DNA of 36,163 nt from Pseudozyma flocculosa PF-1 (taxonomy: Eukaryota; Basidiomycota; Ustilaginomycetes; Ustilaginales; Ustilaginaceae). The stretch spans positions 98,698 to 134,860 of the forward strand of contig NW_006920893.1 of NCBI RefSeq assembly GCF_000417875.1, written 5' to 3'. The notes under the pieces are model-generated. The model saw only the letters and a list, made by a program, of their open reading frames with translations. It did no database searches and was not told the origin of the DNA. This document shows, one piece after another, positions 19,121 to 28,423 of the stretch. Made by a program: the position numbers and the translations under genes. Each line of letters begins with the position of its first letter. Positions within the stretch are counted from its first letter, which is position 1.

Positions 19121-20204
19121 TCAATAGGGCCTGAACCGCGAGTCCGGAGTCTGGAAGTCGTTTCTCACCCTGCCTGCTTCGCTCAGCTCCGCTGTGCCGG
19201 CGCCGTCGCCGTTGGTGGGCTGCGCGTCAGCCACGATGGCGTCGTCGTCCTCGTCGGCGTCGTCAAAGGCGCCGTCGACGGCCATGGCGTCTGGGTCGCC
19301 GGTGCCAAAGGGGGCGAAGCCGGAAAAGGGGTGCGAGCCGCCGTCGCCGCCGCCGCCGGCAGAGGGGTGCAGCGATGCGCAGTGCGAAAGCGCCTCGAAG
19401 AGCTGGTCGACTGTGTGGCGCAGACGGATGGGGGAACAGGGAGGCGGTGCGATCAGCCTCGTGGTCGGCGGAGGTCGGGCAGAGCGTGAACAACCGAGAC
19501 TGGGATACCCACGGCTCTCGTCGTCCGGTGTAAAGACGTGCATCTCGAGCAGGGAACCCTCGTCATCCTGGTCCGCTTGCTCGTCTTCGGCGGCGAGGTC
19601 GAGCTGGACGTAGAGGCACCCGCCGGATCTCGGATCTTGCCCGTTCTGCTGAGACGCCGAGGCTGAAGGCGGGCACGGAGCAGCGAGGCCGGCGGGAGGC
19701 GAGCGTGTGACGGCATGCAGCGAGATGGTGGGGTAGGTGACCGAGAAGCCGCTGCTTGACCCCGGTGCAAGGAAGGAGAGCTCGCTGCGGCGGTGCAGAG
19801 CAGGACAGTCCGGTATGGCACGGCAGGAACGGGAGAGGGTTGGCGGTCAGGTTTTGTAAGAGCGATCATCGAACTGAGCTCCACAGGGCCAGAGGGCATA
19901 CTCACGACTCGGTCAGCCACAGCTTGCCATCGGCGACGACGGTCTGAGCGGCGTCGTGGTCCAGATCCTCGTCCTCCCCGTCCGGGTTCGCATGTTGCCC
20001 GGCGGCAGACGTCGACTCGTACTTGGAAAAGCAGGTGGGCAGGCTGTCGGGCGGCGGGCAGAGGTAGATGCGGACCTGTTCGAGCTCGAGGCGGAGGAGG
20101 GGCGGGAGTGCGGCAAAGGAGCCGGGTGTCGACTGCTGTGCGACGTCGGCGTCTTGGCGCGAGAGGAAGCGGGGCGCCTCGGCGATGGCCTTGAACCCGG
20201 CCAT
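19121..20204 (-). CDS. pICln homologue (methylosome subunit pICln / Voldacs family)
   Basis: pICln-type proteins have a PH-like fold and chaperone Sm proteins for PRMT5 methylation and snRNP assembly; the chloride-channel role is historical. Exons (transcript order) 20204-19906, 19784-19513 and 19410-19121; introns of 121 and 102 bp; 286 residues. Diagnostic segments in order: GKLWLTES (strand 3), then GFSVTYPTISLHAVTR across the first splice junction, then GCLYVQLD, all strands of the PH-like domain. After that come acidic stretches (AAEDEQADQDDEGS; then AFDDADEDDD) and DQLFEALSHCASLHP, the C-terminal helix of the family. The start MAGFKAIAEAP is the first in-frame Met before the domain. Acidic linkers interrupt the domain more than in animals. 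Confidence 0.88.
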
Positions 20205-21014
20205 GTCTATCGAGCGGGGGGTGGGGATAGGAGAGAGAGGAGGTGTCGCAGAGGGTCCAAGATGGCCGATGGTGGTGCGTAGGAGGCAGGGCGGGTTGGC
20301 AAGTCGAGGTGAGAGGAGAGAAAGGGTCCCCTTTCGCTTTCTTCCTCCCACCGCAGCCCAGGGCAAGGTAGGCCTGGCCGCGCCCACGCACACGCACACG
20401 CACAGACCCGACCCAGGCAGACAGGCTCGCCACACCTCGCCTTGCCTTGGCCTGCCTTGCCCTGCCTTGCCCTGCTTTGGCCTGCCTTGCCTCGCCTCGC
20501 CGTTTCCCGGTCGCTTTCGGGCCATCTTCTCAAGACGACGATGCCGTTTGAGACGCCATCGGTTCACGCAAAGAGGCGGCGCGTGTAGGACGACATACGA
20601 TGTCGCAGCAGGTGCGCCAGGAGGAGGGGTTGCACGCGCGTTTCGGCCGGAAGCCACGATGGCAAGAGCGTTGGGCCCAGCTTGGCTCTTCGCCCATCCT
20701 TTTTTCCTCTCGCCGCCTTTCTTTGCCCTCGTGGGGATGTGGAGAAGAGAAGAGAGGTCGAGCCAAAAGGGTCTGGTGGCGAGCCAAAGGCAGGCTAGGG
20801 CAGGCGGGAGGGACTCGGGAGCACTCGATGGCGCAGCGCTGATTCACACCGTGGCCCGACAGCCACGCCGCCAGCCAACGCCGCCACGGCCTCGCTCCTG
20901 CTCTGCGCAACTCGTCTCCTCTTCACCATCACCACCACGCCATCGCCATCGCCATCCTCATTGCCATCGCCGACGGCAGACGGCCAAGACGAAGCCACAC
21001 CTCTCACCGTGACC
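20205..21014. other. Divergent intergenic region between pICln and the mitochondrial small protein
   Basis: 810 bp head-to-head gap. It contains a CCTTGCC/CCTGCC repeat block (20435-20511) and a GAGAGAGA/AGGAG-rich + strand near 20225-20330 that is the CT-rich leader of pICln on the minus strand. No additional gene. Confidence 0.5.
20435..20511. repeat. CCTTGCC / TGGCCTGCC short tandem block
   Basis: About 75 bp of imperfect 5-7 bp units (CCTTGCC, CCTGCC, CTTTGG, CCTCGCC) with strong pyrimidine/guanine alternation, located in the divergent promoter. Confidence 0.8.
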
Positions 21015-21443
21015 ATGGCCGCCACGCGCACACTCGCACGCTCGATGCCGCCACAGCGGGCAGCATCAGCCACATTCCACGCCATCGCCGGTCCATCACG
21101 ATCTCTGTGCCTCTCCACTTCTGCATCGCCACGACGGTCCCTTCACACCACCCGCACCACGCACACGCCAAGACGGGGCGATCCCTCGGCGCTCTACAGC
21201 CGGTATTACGACAAGATCCTCAAATCCGACGGTAAATCCAAACCCACCTCGTCGTCGACGAACGACGATGAGGGCACGCGACGGCGGGCGGAAAAGACGA
21301 ATACGATGCTCAAACGCGACCAGGAGCTCCTCCAGAAGCTCCTCGACCGCGAAGGCGGATCGGCGGGCATCGCCACCGTCGATGGGACCTATGAAGAGGG
21401 GCTGGGAAAGGAGACCAAGAAGAACATGTTTCGACTCATTTGA
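21015..21443 (+). CDS. Small uncharacterised protein with mitochondrial targeting presequence
   Basis: Single exon, 142 residues from the ATG at 21015, chosen for its strong context (GACCATGGCC); an in-frame ATG at 20961 would add 18 residues that are not presequence-like. The first 60 residues carry many Arg, Ser, Ala and Thr, almost no acidic residues, and end near RRSLHTTRTTH, which looks like a matrix processing region. The mature part is short and charged: DPSALYSRYYDKILK, then a helical TMLKRDQELLQKLLDREGG and a C-terminal KETKKNMFRLI. No transmembrane segment. I do not recognise the family. It lies tail to tail with a mitochondrial ribosomal protein gene. Likely a matrix or inner-membrane-associated peripheral protein; function not assigned. 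Confidence 0.7.
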   Translation: MAATRTLARSMPPQRAASATFHAIAGPSRSLCLSTSASPRRSLHTTRTTHTPRRGDPSALYSRYYDKILKSDGKSKPTSSSTNDDEGTRRRAEKTNTMLKRDQELLQKLLDREGGSAGIATVDGTYEEGLGKETKKNMFRLI

Positions 21444-22029
21444 GAGCGGGGTTCGATCGCGGCGGTCAGTGGTGGTGGTGGTGGTGCTGGCGATGGTGGC
21501 GGCGAGGGGGAGTGATGAGGATGAGGATGCCGCCATCTTGGATCGATTCGAGAGGCGGCGTTGCGTGGCCACAGGAGCGATATAGAGGCTCCTCTCTGTG
21601 GCTTGTTCAACTTCCGCCCACACAGGCAGAGGGAGCGTCGCAGAGCTCGGCGGCATCCCTCATCCTCGCCCGCGCTTCGGAACGACATCAGGCCGAGGTC
21701 CAGGCCACGCCCGGTCATTCCCCCACCGCAGGTGCTGGCACCGCCGCCGCCGCTGCCTATGGAATCCATACGGTGCTTCATTCTGCTTCTCTTTGGATGC
21801 GCGGAGATACAATTACAAGGCTCGACAGAGTGTGTGCAGGTGTGGTGCAGCGAGGCTAGTCGGGGCCGGGGACGGACGGGGTCCGAAGCGAAGACACGCT
21901 CGAGTCGCCTCGCAGTCGACAGTCGGTTGGGCCAAGGGCGAAGAGGGTGCGAGTGCGAGTGCGTGTGGGAACCGGAGATCGAGGCGAAACCACAATCCAG
22001 GTCGGGAGGACGAGACGAGGGGTTCGTGG
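21444..22029. other. Convergent 3' intergenic region
   Basis: Tail-to-tail gap of 586 bp between the small mitochondrial protein and uL13m. It has a GGTGGTGGT run at about 21470-21490. No gene seen on either strand. Confidence 0.55.
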
Positions 22030-22875
22030 TTACGCCTTGGCGTCCTTCTTTGCCACCTCAAAGGCGTCGCCGAGGTCATATCGCTTCGTGATACTGTGGG
22101 TGCGCGGGAGGGCGGTGGAGGCAAACGAGTGTCAGAGGGACAAGTACAAAGGGAGATGAACGTGGGCCCCTCCTGGACGGACTCACTTTTGGGCGTACGG
22201 GTTCTCGTCGCCGGCAAACACCTTGAGCCTCTCGAGACGCCGATCGCGGAGCTTGTTCTTGGGCAGCATGCCCGAGACGGCCTTGATGATGATCTGCAGC
22301 GTGGCGGCGACAGCGCGAGAGAGGGAGAGGGAGAGCGCAAAACAAAGTTCAGCAACGACAAGCCACCGGGTCCATTCCCCAGCTGTACCCAGACCGAGGG
22401 CGCTGGGTAGCAAGGCACGGGCACGTTCTCACCTCTTCGGGCTTCTTCTCCATCATAGTCTTGTACTTGATCTCCTTGAGTCCGCCGGGGTACATGGTGT
22501 GGTGTCGGTAGACGATCTGGTCGGCCTTGCGGCCGGTGACGACGACCTGCTTGGCGTCGGTGACGACGACGTAGTCGCCAAAGTCCATGCTCTGGTCGTA
22601 GATGGGCTTGTCCTTGCCCATGAGCTTGCGCGCAATGTTGATGGCAAGCGAGCCGAGCGTCTGGTCCTTGGCCGAAACGTGGTGCCATGTCCGCGCGAAC
22701 GCTAGCGATGTCTGTCGCATCGTTGCCAGGGAGGTGTCGAGTCCGCAGCGGGGGGAAAAGGGGGGAGAGGGAAGGTACGAGGTGAGAAGAGGCCGCGTAG
22801 CTGCCAGGCAAAGGCGGGGCTGCCATGGCGGCTGCATGGCCGGGCGTAACTCACGTTTCCGACGAATTGCGACAT
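22030..22875 (-). CDS. Mitochondrial large-subunit ribosomal protein uL13m (MRPL23 family)
   Basis: Four exons (transcript order): 22875-22855, 22711-22433, 22293-22187 and 22093-22030; introns of 143, 139 and 93 bp, phases 0, 0 and 2; 156 residues. The first exon encodes only seven residues (MSQFVGN). The assembled N-terminus [19 protein letters not shown] matches the yeast Mrpl23 start, which confirms the tiny exon. Family blocks: [66 protein letters not shown] and [15 protein letters not shown]. Part of the mitochondrial 54S subunit; bacterial L13 is an early assembly protein. Length fits fungal mitochondrial forms. On the transcribed strand a (CA)n(CT)n leader lies just upstream. Confidence 0.95.
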
Positions 22876-23445
22876 CTTGGGCCTCGGATCCGTGCCTCTC
22901 TGTGCTGTACTCGAGAGAGAGAGAGAAAGTGTGTGTGTGGGCCGGTAGGTGTGAGAGTGCCAATGGGAACAGCGACGGGGGGTCCGAGGTGATGGCGAAG
23001 AAGGTGAAGGTGCAGCAGCGCGGGCGGGTAAAAAGGCCCCGGGTCGAGGATATTCCTGGCCGCGGGCAGATTCGGACCCGACCGCGCGCGAACACCCTGG
23101 GACAATTTTCGCACGAGTGTGAAAGCACTCCCCCGCCGCCTCGCGTGGCGCAGCGACGGGACGAAGACGAGGACGAGGATGATCACGATTAGAGGGAGGG
23201 TAAACGAGCGCAGAGCAAGGAACAGAGCAGTCGGCGACGGGGACGGTACCATGGCGCCCTGCCTATGGAGCAGCAAGCAGGGGCAGGAGCAGAGTCTAAA
23301 AGTACAGGGGGGAGGGTACAACAGGGGATGCAGCGGCTGTCTGGCGTGGAGGGGGCTGCGAGTCCTCGTCGGTGTGTATACTAAGGGTCCGCGGGAGGAA
23401 AGGCGGTGGTGTTGGTGTCCGCTGTGTGACAACGCCTCGGCCCGT
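22876..23445. other. Intergenic region, uL13m promoter
   Basis: 570 bp between the uL13m start and the stop of the GRAM-domain gene, both on the minus strand. It includes a (GA)n(GT)n microsatellite at 22913-22940. No gene seen. Confidence 0.55.
22913..22940. repeat. (GA)n(GT)n compound microsatellite
   Basis: GAGAGAGAGAGAGAA followed by GTGTGTGTGTGG. It reads as a CA/CT leader tract on the uL13m sense strand, about 40 bp before the start codon. Confidence 0.9.
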
Positions 23446-26400
23446 CTAGGCCTTGTTGGAGCAGACGGCGAGGATGAGGTTGAAGGCCTCGTCCCTGTTC
23501 TGGATATTGGCAAACAGGATGGGGGGCTTGCCGTTGGTGCGGGCCACCTTCATGCCGAGGCTGCTCCAGAGCCAGAGGCGGATGTTCTTGGTCTTTGTCA
23601 GGCCGCCGACGGCCGAGAGGGGCGTGTGGGCGCGCTTCTGGGTGCCGTTGTGGAGCGGCGTGAAGTAGAGGTAGCGGGTGTTGATGTGCAGCCGCCCAGG
23701 AAGGCCCTTGTACTGGCAGAAGAAGCTGCCGAGCTTGCGCGGCTTGAGCGCCGTCGTCGACGTCGTCTCGACGTAGTCGTTTTCGCCGCGCGCGGCGGCG
23801 GGGATCTGATCGAGCGGCACGCCCGCCTCGCGCTTGTCGGGCCGCACCGCCGACTTGGTGCCCTTGTTGGCCTTGCGCACGTCCGACGCCGTGGCCCATT
23901 TGCCCGCATCGTCGAGCTCCAGGTGCCGCTTGCGCAGCAGCTGCACTGCAAACTGGGCGTCGGTGGGCGCTCCAAACAGGATCCACCACACGGGCGAGAG
24001 CGCCTTGCGGTGCGTCGGAAAGTAGCTTTGCAGCGGCTGCCGGGCCAGAGGGAGCAGCAGGAGCGAGCAGCAGGGGCGAGCAACAGGGGCAAGCAGCAGC
24101 ATCATCAGCATCCCATCGGCGCTCGGTCCAGGCTCGGACACGACGCGACCAGACCACGGCAACTCACCAGCAAACAGAAAAAGGTGATGCCGACGAGGAA
24201 GAGGAGCGACTTGAAGACGTAGTGGGCGGGCGCAAACGTGACGAAGACGGTGATGAGGCTGAGGAGGGCGACGGAGCGCTGCGATGCCTTGGGGTTGCGC
24301 CAGAGGATGAGGTTCTTGACCTTTTCGTGCCAGTCGGCCAGCAGGCCCAGCGCCTCCTGGCTCGGCGCGCCGTACGTCTGCGCCCAGCGCTTGTAGATGT
24401 TGAGGATGTCGAGGCGCGACTGCCGCCGCAGCTTCTCGGACAGCTTGTTGGCCGCCCGCCCGCGCGCCATCCGCTGCCGCACCTTGTCGTGCAGGTAGCT
24501 CTCCGACGGCGGAAAGTACTTGAAACGCAGCACGCCGTAGATGAGCGACAGCATAAAGGCCGAGGGGATCATGTCGCTGTACCACAGCACAAAGTAGACC
24601 ATGGCGGCCGTCGCCGTCGTCTTGGGGTCCTCCCACCGGTACAGGCGCCGCACCTTGAAGCCGAGCTGCTCCCAGAACGGCGCAATCGTGTAGAGCCGCT
24701 CGACGTGGGAGCGGATGACGCCCTCCCGGTAGCCGCGGTCGACGCTGTAGTCGAGCTCCTCGGGCGCAATCTTTTCGACGAGGGCGAGGATGTAGGCGAT
24801 GCAAAAGGCGATGCCGTCGACCTGCTCGTCGCGCGCATTGACGCGCACCTCGGACGCCGACGACGCCTTCTCCTCAAGCCCATCGCGCGACGCAGAGGGC
24901 ACGATGAGGTTCCAGTCCTCGTCGTTGTCGTCGTCGTCGTCGCCGCCGCCATTGTGACCACCGCTGCGACCATTGCGGCCGTCGTGGCCGGCTTCGGCGT
25001 CCGAGGCGGGTCGGCTGCCGATGCGGAGGGACCGCCCGGGCAGCTTGCGCTTCTTGCGCTTTGGCTTCGACGACGAGCCCAGGTATTCTTCGTCGTCTCC
25101 CGTCTGTAGGCTCTGCGGCGTCGCTTGGCCCGAGGCCAGCGTCATCGAGCTCCTCTCACGCGACGGCAACAGGCGGCAGTCGTCCGAGGGCGTCGAGACC
25201 AGCTTGTCCGAGGCCTGGACCGCATGGCCCACCGGTGCCTCGTGCGCTCCGCTCCCGCCCGCCCCGTTGCCCTCGATGTCGCCCTTGAGCGTCTGAAGGC
25301 CCCGGTCGACCCGGGCCAGCAGCTTGGTCCGCTTCTTGGAGCCCGAGGCCTGCAGGACCTGGCCATCGTCGGGGCGGATACGGAAGTCTGACCACTGCGG
25401 CATGCGCTTGGCGCGCCTGGCCTCGGCGTCCGGCACCTTGACCTCGCGGGTGTGCTGCGCGATCGGACGGCCCAAAGGATATCAGAGTCGGCAGCTCGGA
25501 TCAGCTCCACTTTCAACGGCCGACAGAGGCAGACGAACCCTCTTTCCACGGGGCAGGGCACACTCACGCGGGCGAAGCTGTTGAGGAAATTCTCCAGCTC
25601 GACCTCCTCGAGCTCGATGAGGGGCTTGCGGAGGGCCTGATTTGCGCCGCCGCTGGCCGAGTCGTGCTCGGAGAGGAGGTCGCCCATGCGGTTGCGCTGC
25701 TGCACGGCCAGCTCGCGGAGGGTGACGTCGTTGAGCGAGTGGCCCTGCTCGGCGGCGGCGCGGCGGATGAGGTCGTAGTGGGTGGCGTCGTCGAGCATGA
25801 GGTCCATCGAGTCGTCCGAGTGGTCGGACTCGAACGAGTAGCGACCCTCGAGGAAGGGCATCGTGGCGAGGGCGCGCTCGGCCAGCTCTTCGGTGTCTGG
25901 CTCGTGCGAGGGCCTGGCGCTCTCGGAGATGTCGGTGTCGTAGACGGCATCGCAGCTGCCCTCGCTGCCGCTGACCGAGGTGCGGTCGCCATTGTCCTCG
26001 TCGTGGCTGTGGCTGTGCGGGTGGCCGTGTTTGTGGCCATCGGCACGATGGGATCGGTGAGACGCGCTGCGAGGCAAGCCAAATTTCCTCTCCGGCGAGG
26101 CTCGGCGGCCATCGTCGGAATAGAGGTCGCCAGGAAAGTGACGCGTGGCCGGACTGCCGGTCCTGGCGTCGTTGTCATTGTCGTCGTCGCGGCCTCTTTT
26201 GTCGGGAGAGGATGGATGCCGTTTGGGGGTCGACGAGGCGCTCTTGAGCTTGCCCCTGCTGACCGACTCTCTGGCGTCGCGAAAGGCCTCCCTGACCGCT
26301 GCTGCCTTGAGGAAGCGCTCGTAGTCCTGCGACTCGACGTTGCCTTCGCCGTCGTCGGCGGCGGACGGGGCGGGATGCGCGGCTTGGGCGTCGTGCTTGG

Positions 26401-26722
26401 ATCTGAGGTGGAGCTTGTTGAGGAGCTTGGTGCCGAGCGAGGTGCGGTGGGGGTCGTTGGCTGCGTGGGGGCCCCTGAGGGTCGAGTTGCCGGTGTGATC
26501 GCTGTAGGTATCGTCGATGGAGGCGGTGCGGGAGCGGAACGGAGACCTGTGCGGGCCTGTGGGCGAGGATGGCGGCGAGGAGACGGGCGAGGCGGCGTGC
26601 GACGACGAGGGGGGCGAGTAAGTCGAAGTGCCTGGGTATCGGGGTATCTTTTTGGCGTCGCTGCCGTCGATGGTGGTGGGCATGGTAGGGGCGGTGGTGG
26701 ATCTGCTCGGTGATGGCTGCAT
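23446..26722 (-). CDS. GRAM-domain membrane protein, GRAMD4-like
   Basis: Three exons (transcript order) 26722-25568, 25454-24168 and 24036-23446; introns of 113 and 131 bp, both phase 0; 1010 residues. Residues 1-300 are disordered, Ser/Pro/Asp/His-rich, with a His cluster at 222-240 (HKHGHPHSHSH). A helical, coiled-coil-prone stretch spans about 320-385 (LIELEEVELENFLNSFAR). Two hydrophobic segments are at about 667-694 (MVYFVLWYSDMIPSAFML) and 779-814 (SLITVFVTFAPAHYVFKSLL). The C-terminal GRAM domain at about 916-1008 contains LGSFFCQYKGLPGRLHINTR and YLYFTPL. This order (coiled coil, two membrane segments, C-terminal GRAM) is that of animal GRAMD4. GRAM domains bind lipid or Rab-type partners; an organelle-contact role is inference. 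The Met at 26722 is the first reasonable start; 26815 is also in frame. Confidence 0.8.
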
Positions 26723-27773
26723 CGTCGTTGGCGTGGTGCGGGTAGGAGGGAGATCTAGTGGTCGAGAGATATGTGTAAGATGAGAGCGGAGGAGATGTCG
26801 AGGAGGGAGATGCAACGGGCGTGGTGGCCCGTGCCGGTAGAGTGGTCGTCGCTGGGCTACTGATCGTGGTGGTGGTGGCAGTACGGGTGCTCAAGGCTGG
26901 GCATGCTTCCTCTGGAGCTTGGGGTGAGGGCCAAAGAGGGGGCCCTCTGGGCTGTGCTTGTGACGAGCGACGTCGGAGCGGAATGAAGGCGGATGGGGAT
27001 GGGGATGGGGATGATCGGGCGAGGGCCTGGGCCTGGGCATTGTCCGGGGGAGGGACGAGGGTGCCGGAGCAAGACGCGGCAGGAGGGTTGACCGGAGGGT
27101 GGATGCGGAGGGTGCAGTAGTGGCTGTGGTGGTTGTGATGGTGCTTGACGGTTGAGAGGGAAGCAACGGCTTTACGTACGAAGGTGAGGAGGAGGAGGGG
27201 GAGGAGGAGGACGACGACGACGATGGATGGCGAGCCGAAGAGAGCAAGCAAGCCAGCCGGCAGGAGGCAGCCTGCCTGTCAGCCGCGTTTTGGCGGGTCG
27301 GTCTATGTATAGAAAGAAGCAAGCAGGCGGCCGTGGGCAGGCAGGCTCTCGATGCATGCACGCGTGCACCGTCAGGCGAGCAGCGGCTACCTCGGTAGGC
27401 CGTCTCGAGGCTGGGGCCGGCGGGTCGTCGTACGTACGTCGTTGGCGCTTGGTTTGGCTGCCGGCTGCGGGTGCAGAGAGAGAGAGAGGTACAGCAACGA
27501 CGCGGCCCGCGCACGAGCGGGCTGTCGGTGCGGCGTTTGGGGCGGGCCTCTATATCTGTGTCCTGGGCCTCTTGGCTGCCTCTTGTCTCTCTCTGCCTGC
27601 CTCTCTGTCTCCCTCTTGGTTGAGCGTGAATCAAAGGCCGGGGCGACGACAAAAACCAACCTGCCTCCACATCCAACCAGCCAGCCAACCAGGCGGGTCC
27701 TCTTTTTCATCTCTCTCTCTCTCTCCCTCTCATTCCTCCGTCCCGCACCACCACCACTCCAACGACCGCCGAC
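26723..27773. promoter_or_regulatory. Divergent promoter region between the GRAM-domain and coiled-coil genes
   Basis: About 1.05 kb. On the + strand a TATA-like CTATATC (27550-27556) lies about 220 bp before the coiled-coil gene, followed by a CT-rich leader with (CT)n at about 27710-27730. CAACCAGCCAGCCAACCAGG words occur near 27675. No gene seen. Confidence 0.5.
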
Positions 27774-28331
27774 ATGCCCCTCATCCTGCCGGAGTCGACC
27801 AACCTGCCCACCGTGGTCAACGACACCGCAGACGTATCCCACGACGCCCTCCGCGCCCTCAGCCCAGACACCATCGTCCACGAGATCAAGCGCCTCCAGG
27901 ACAGCGTCGCACGACTCCGCGACTCCAACCATCAGATACAACAGTTCGTCACAAACGACCCCGACGCAGCCGACCTCAGCACCCACGACAGGCAGCAGCT
28001 CCATACCGCCTGCCACGACAACCTCGGCACAATGTCTGTAATGCACTCGGGGAAGCCACAGCCAGCCCGGCCGTCGTCCTGCCATTCTGACTTGCGGTTC
28101 CACCTTCCTTCCTTGTACTCTCCTATCCCCGGCCAACACAGATCCAAGCAGCAGGGACTCATCGAAAGGCTCGTCGGCGTCCTCTCGGAACAGCGCGGAG
28201 ACCCACGCGCAGCAGCCCACTACGCGGCGCAGGCCCCCGCACAGCAAGCGGCTTCCACCCAGCCTGCCACCGACCCGCCGCAGACCGAGTCGCAGCCAGA
28301 AGCCCCAGCAGCATCAGGCGTCTACCTGTAG
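27774..28331 (+). CDS. Small coiled-coil protein of unknown function
   Basis: Exons 27774-28033 and 28142-28331 give 149 residues. The N-terminal half has DTIVHEIKRLQDSVARLRDS followed by QIQQFVTN, a heptad-like helix, and after the intron KQQGLIERLVGVLSEQRGD forms a second helix, so the fold is probably a helical hairpin. The last 50 residues are Ala/Gln/Pro-rich and likely disordered. The 108 bp intron (donor GTCTGT, branch-like TTCTGAC, acceptor CAACACAG) is a multiple of three and contains no stop. Retention would therefore give 185 residues, but its pyrimidine-rich 3' half and interruption between two helices argue for splicing. No signal peptide or membrane segment. I do not recognise the family. 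Confidence 0.7.
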   Translation: MPLILPESTNLPTVVNDTADVSHDALRALSPDTIVHEIKRLQDSVARLRDSNHQIQQFVTNDPDAADLSTHDRQQLHTACHDNLGTMSVMHSGKPQPARPSSCHSDLRFHLPSLYSPIPGQHRSKQQGLIERLVGVLSEQRGDPRAAAHYAAQAPAQQAASTQPATDPPQTESQPEAPAASGVYL

Positions 28332-28423
28332 CACGATCACGATTCATTAGCACACATGACTTGCATCGCCCCCTTGCGACTGTGCGCCCCAATGACAGGG
28401 GAGAGGCGCTCCTCGACCACAGC

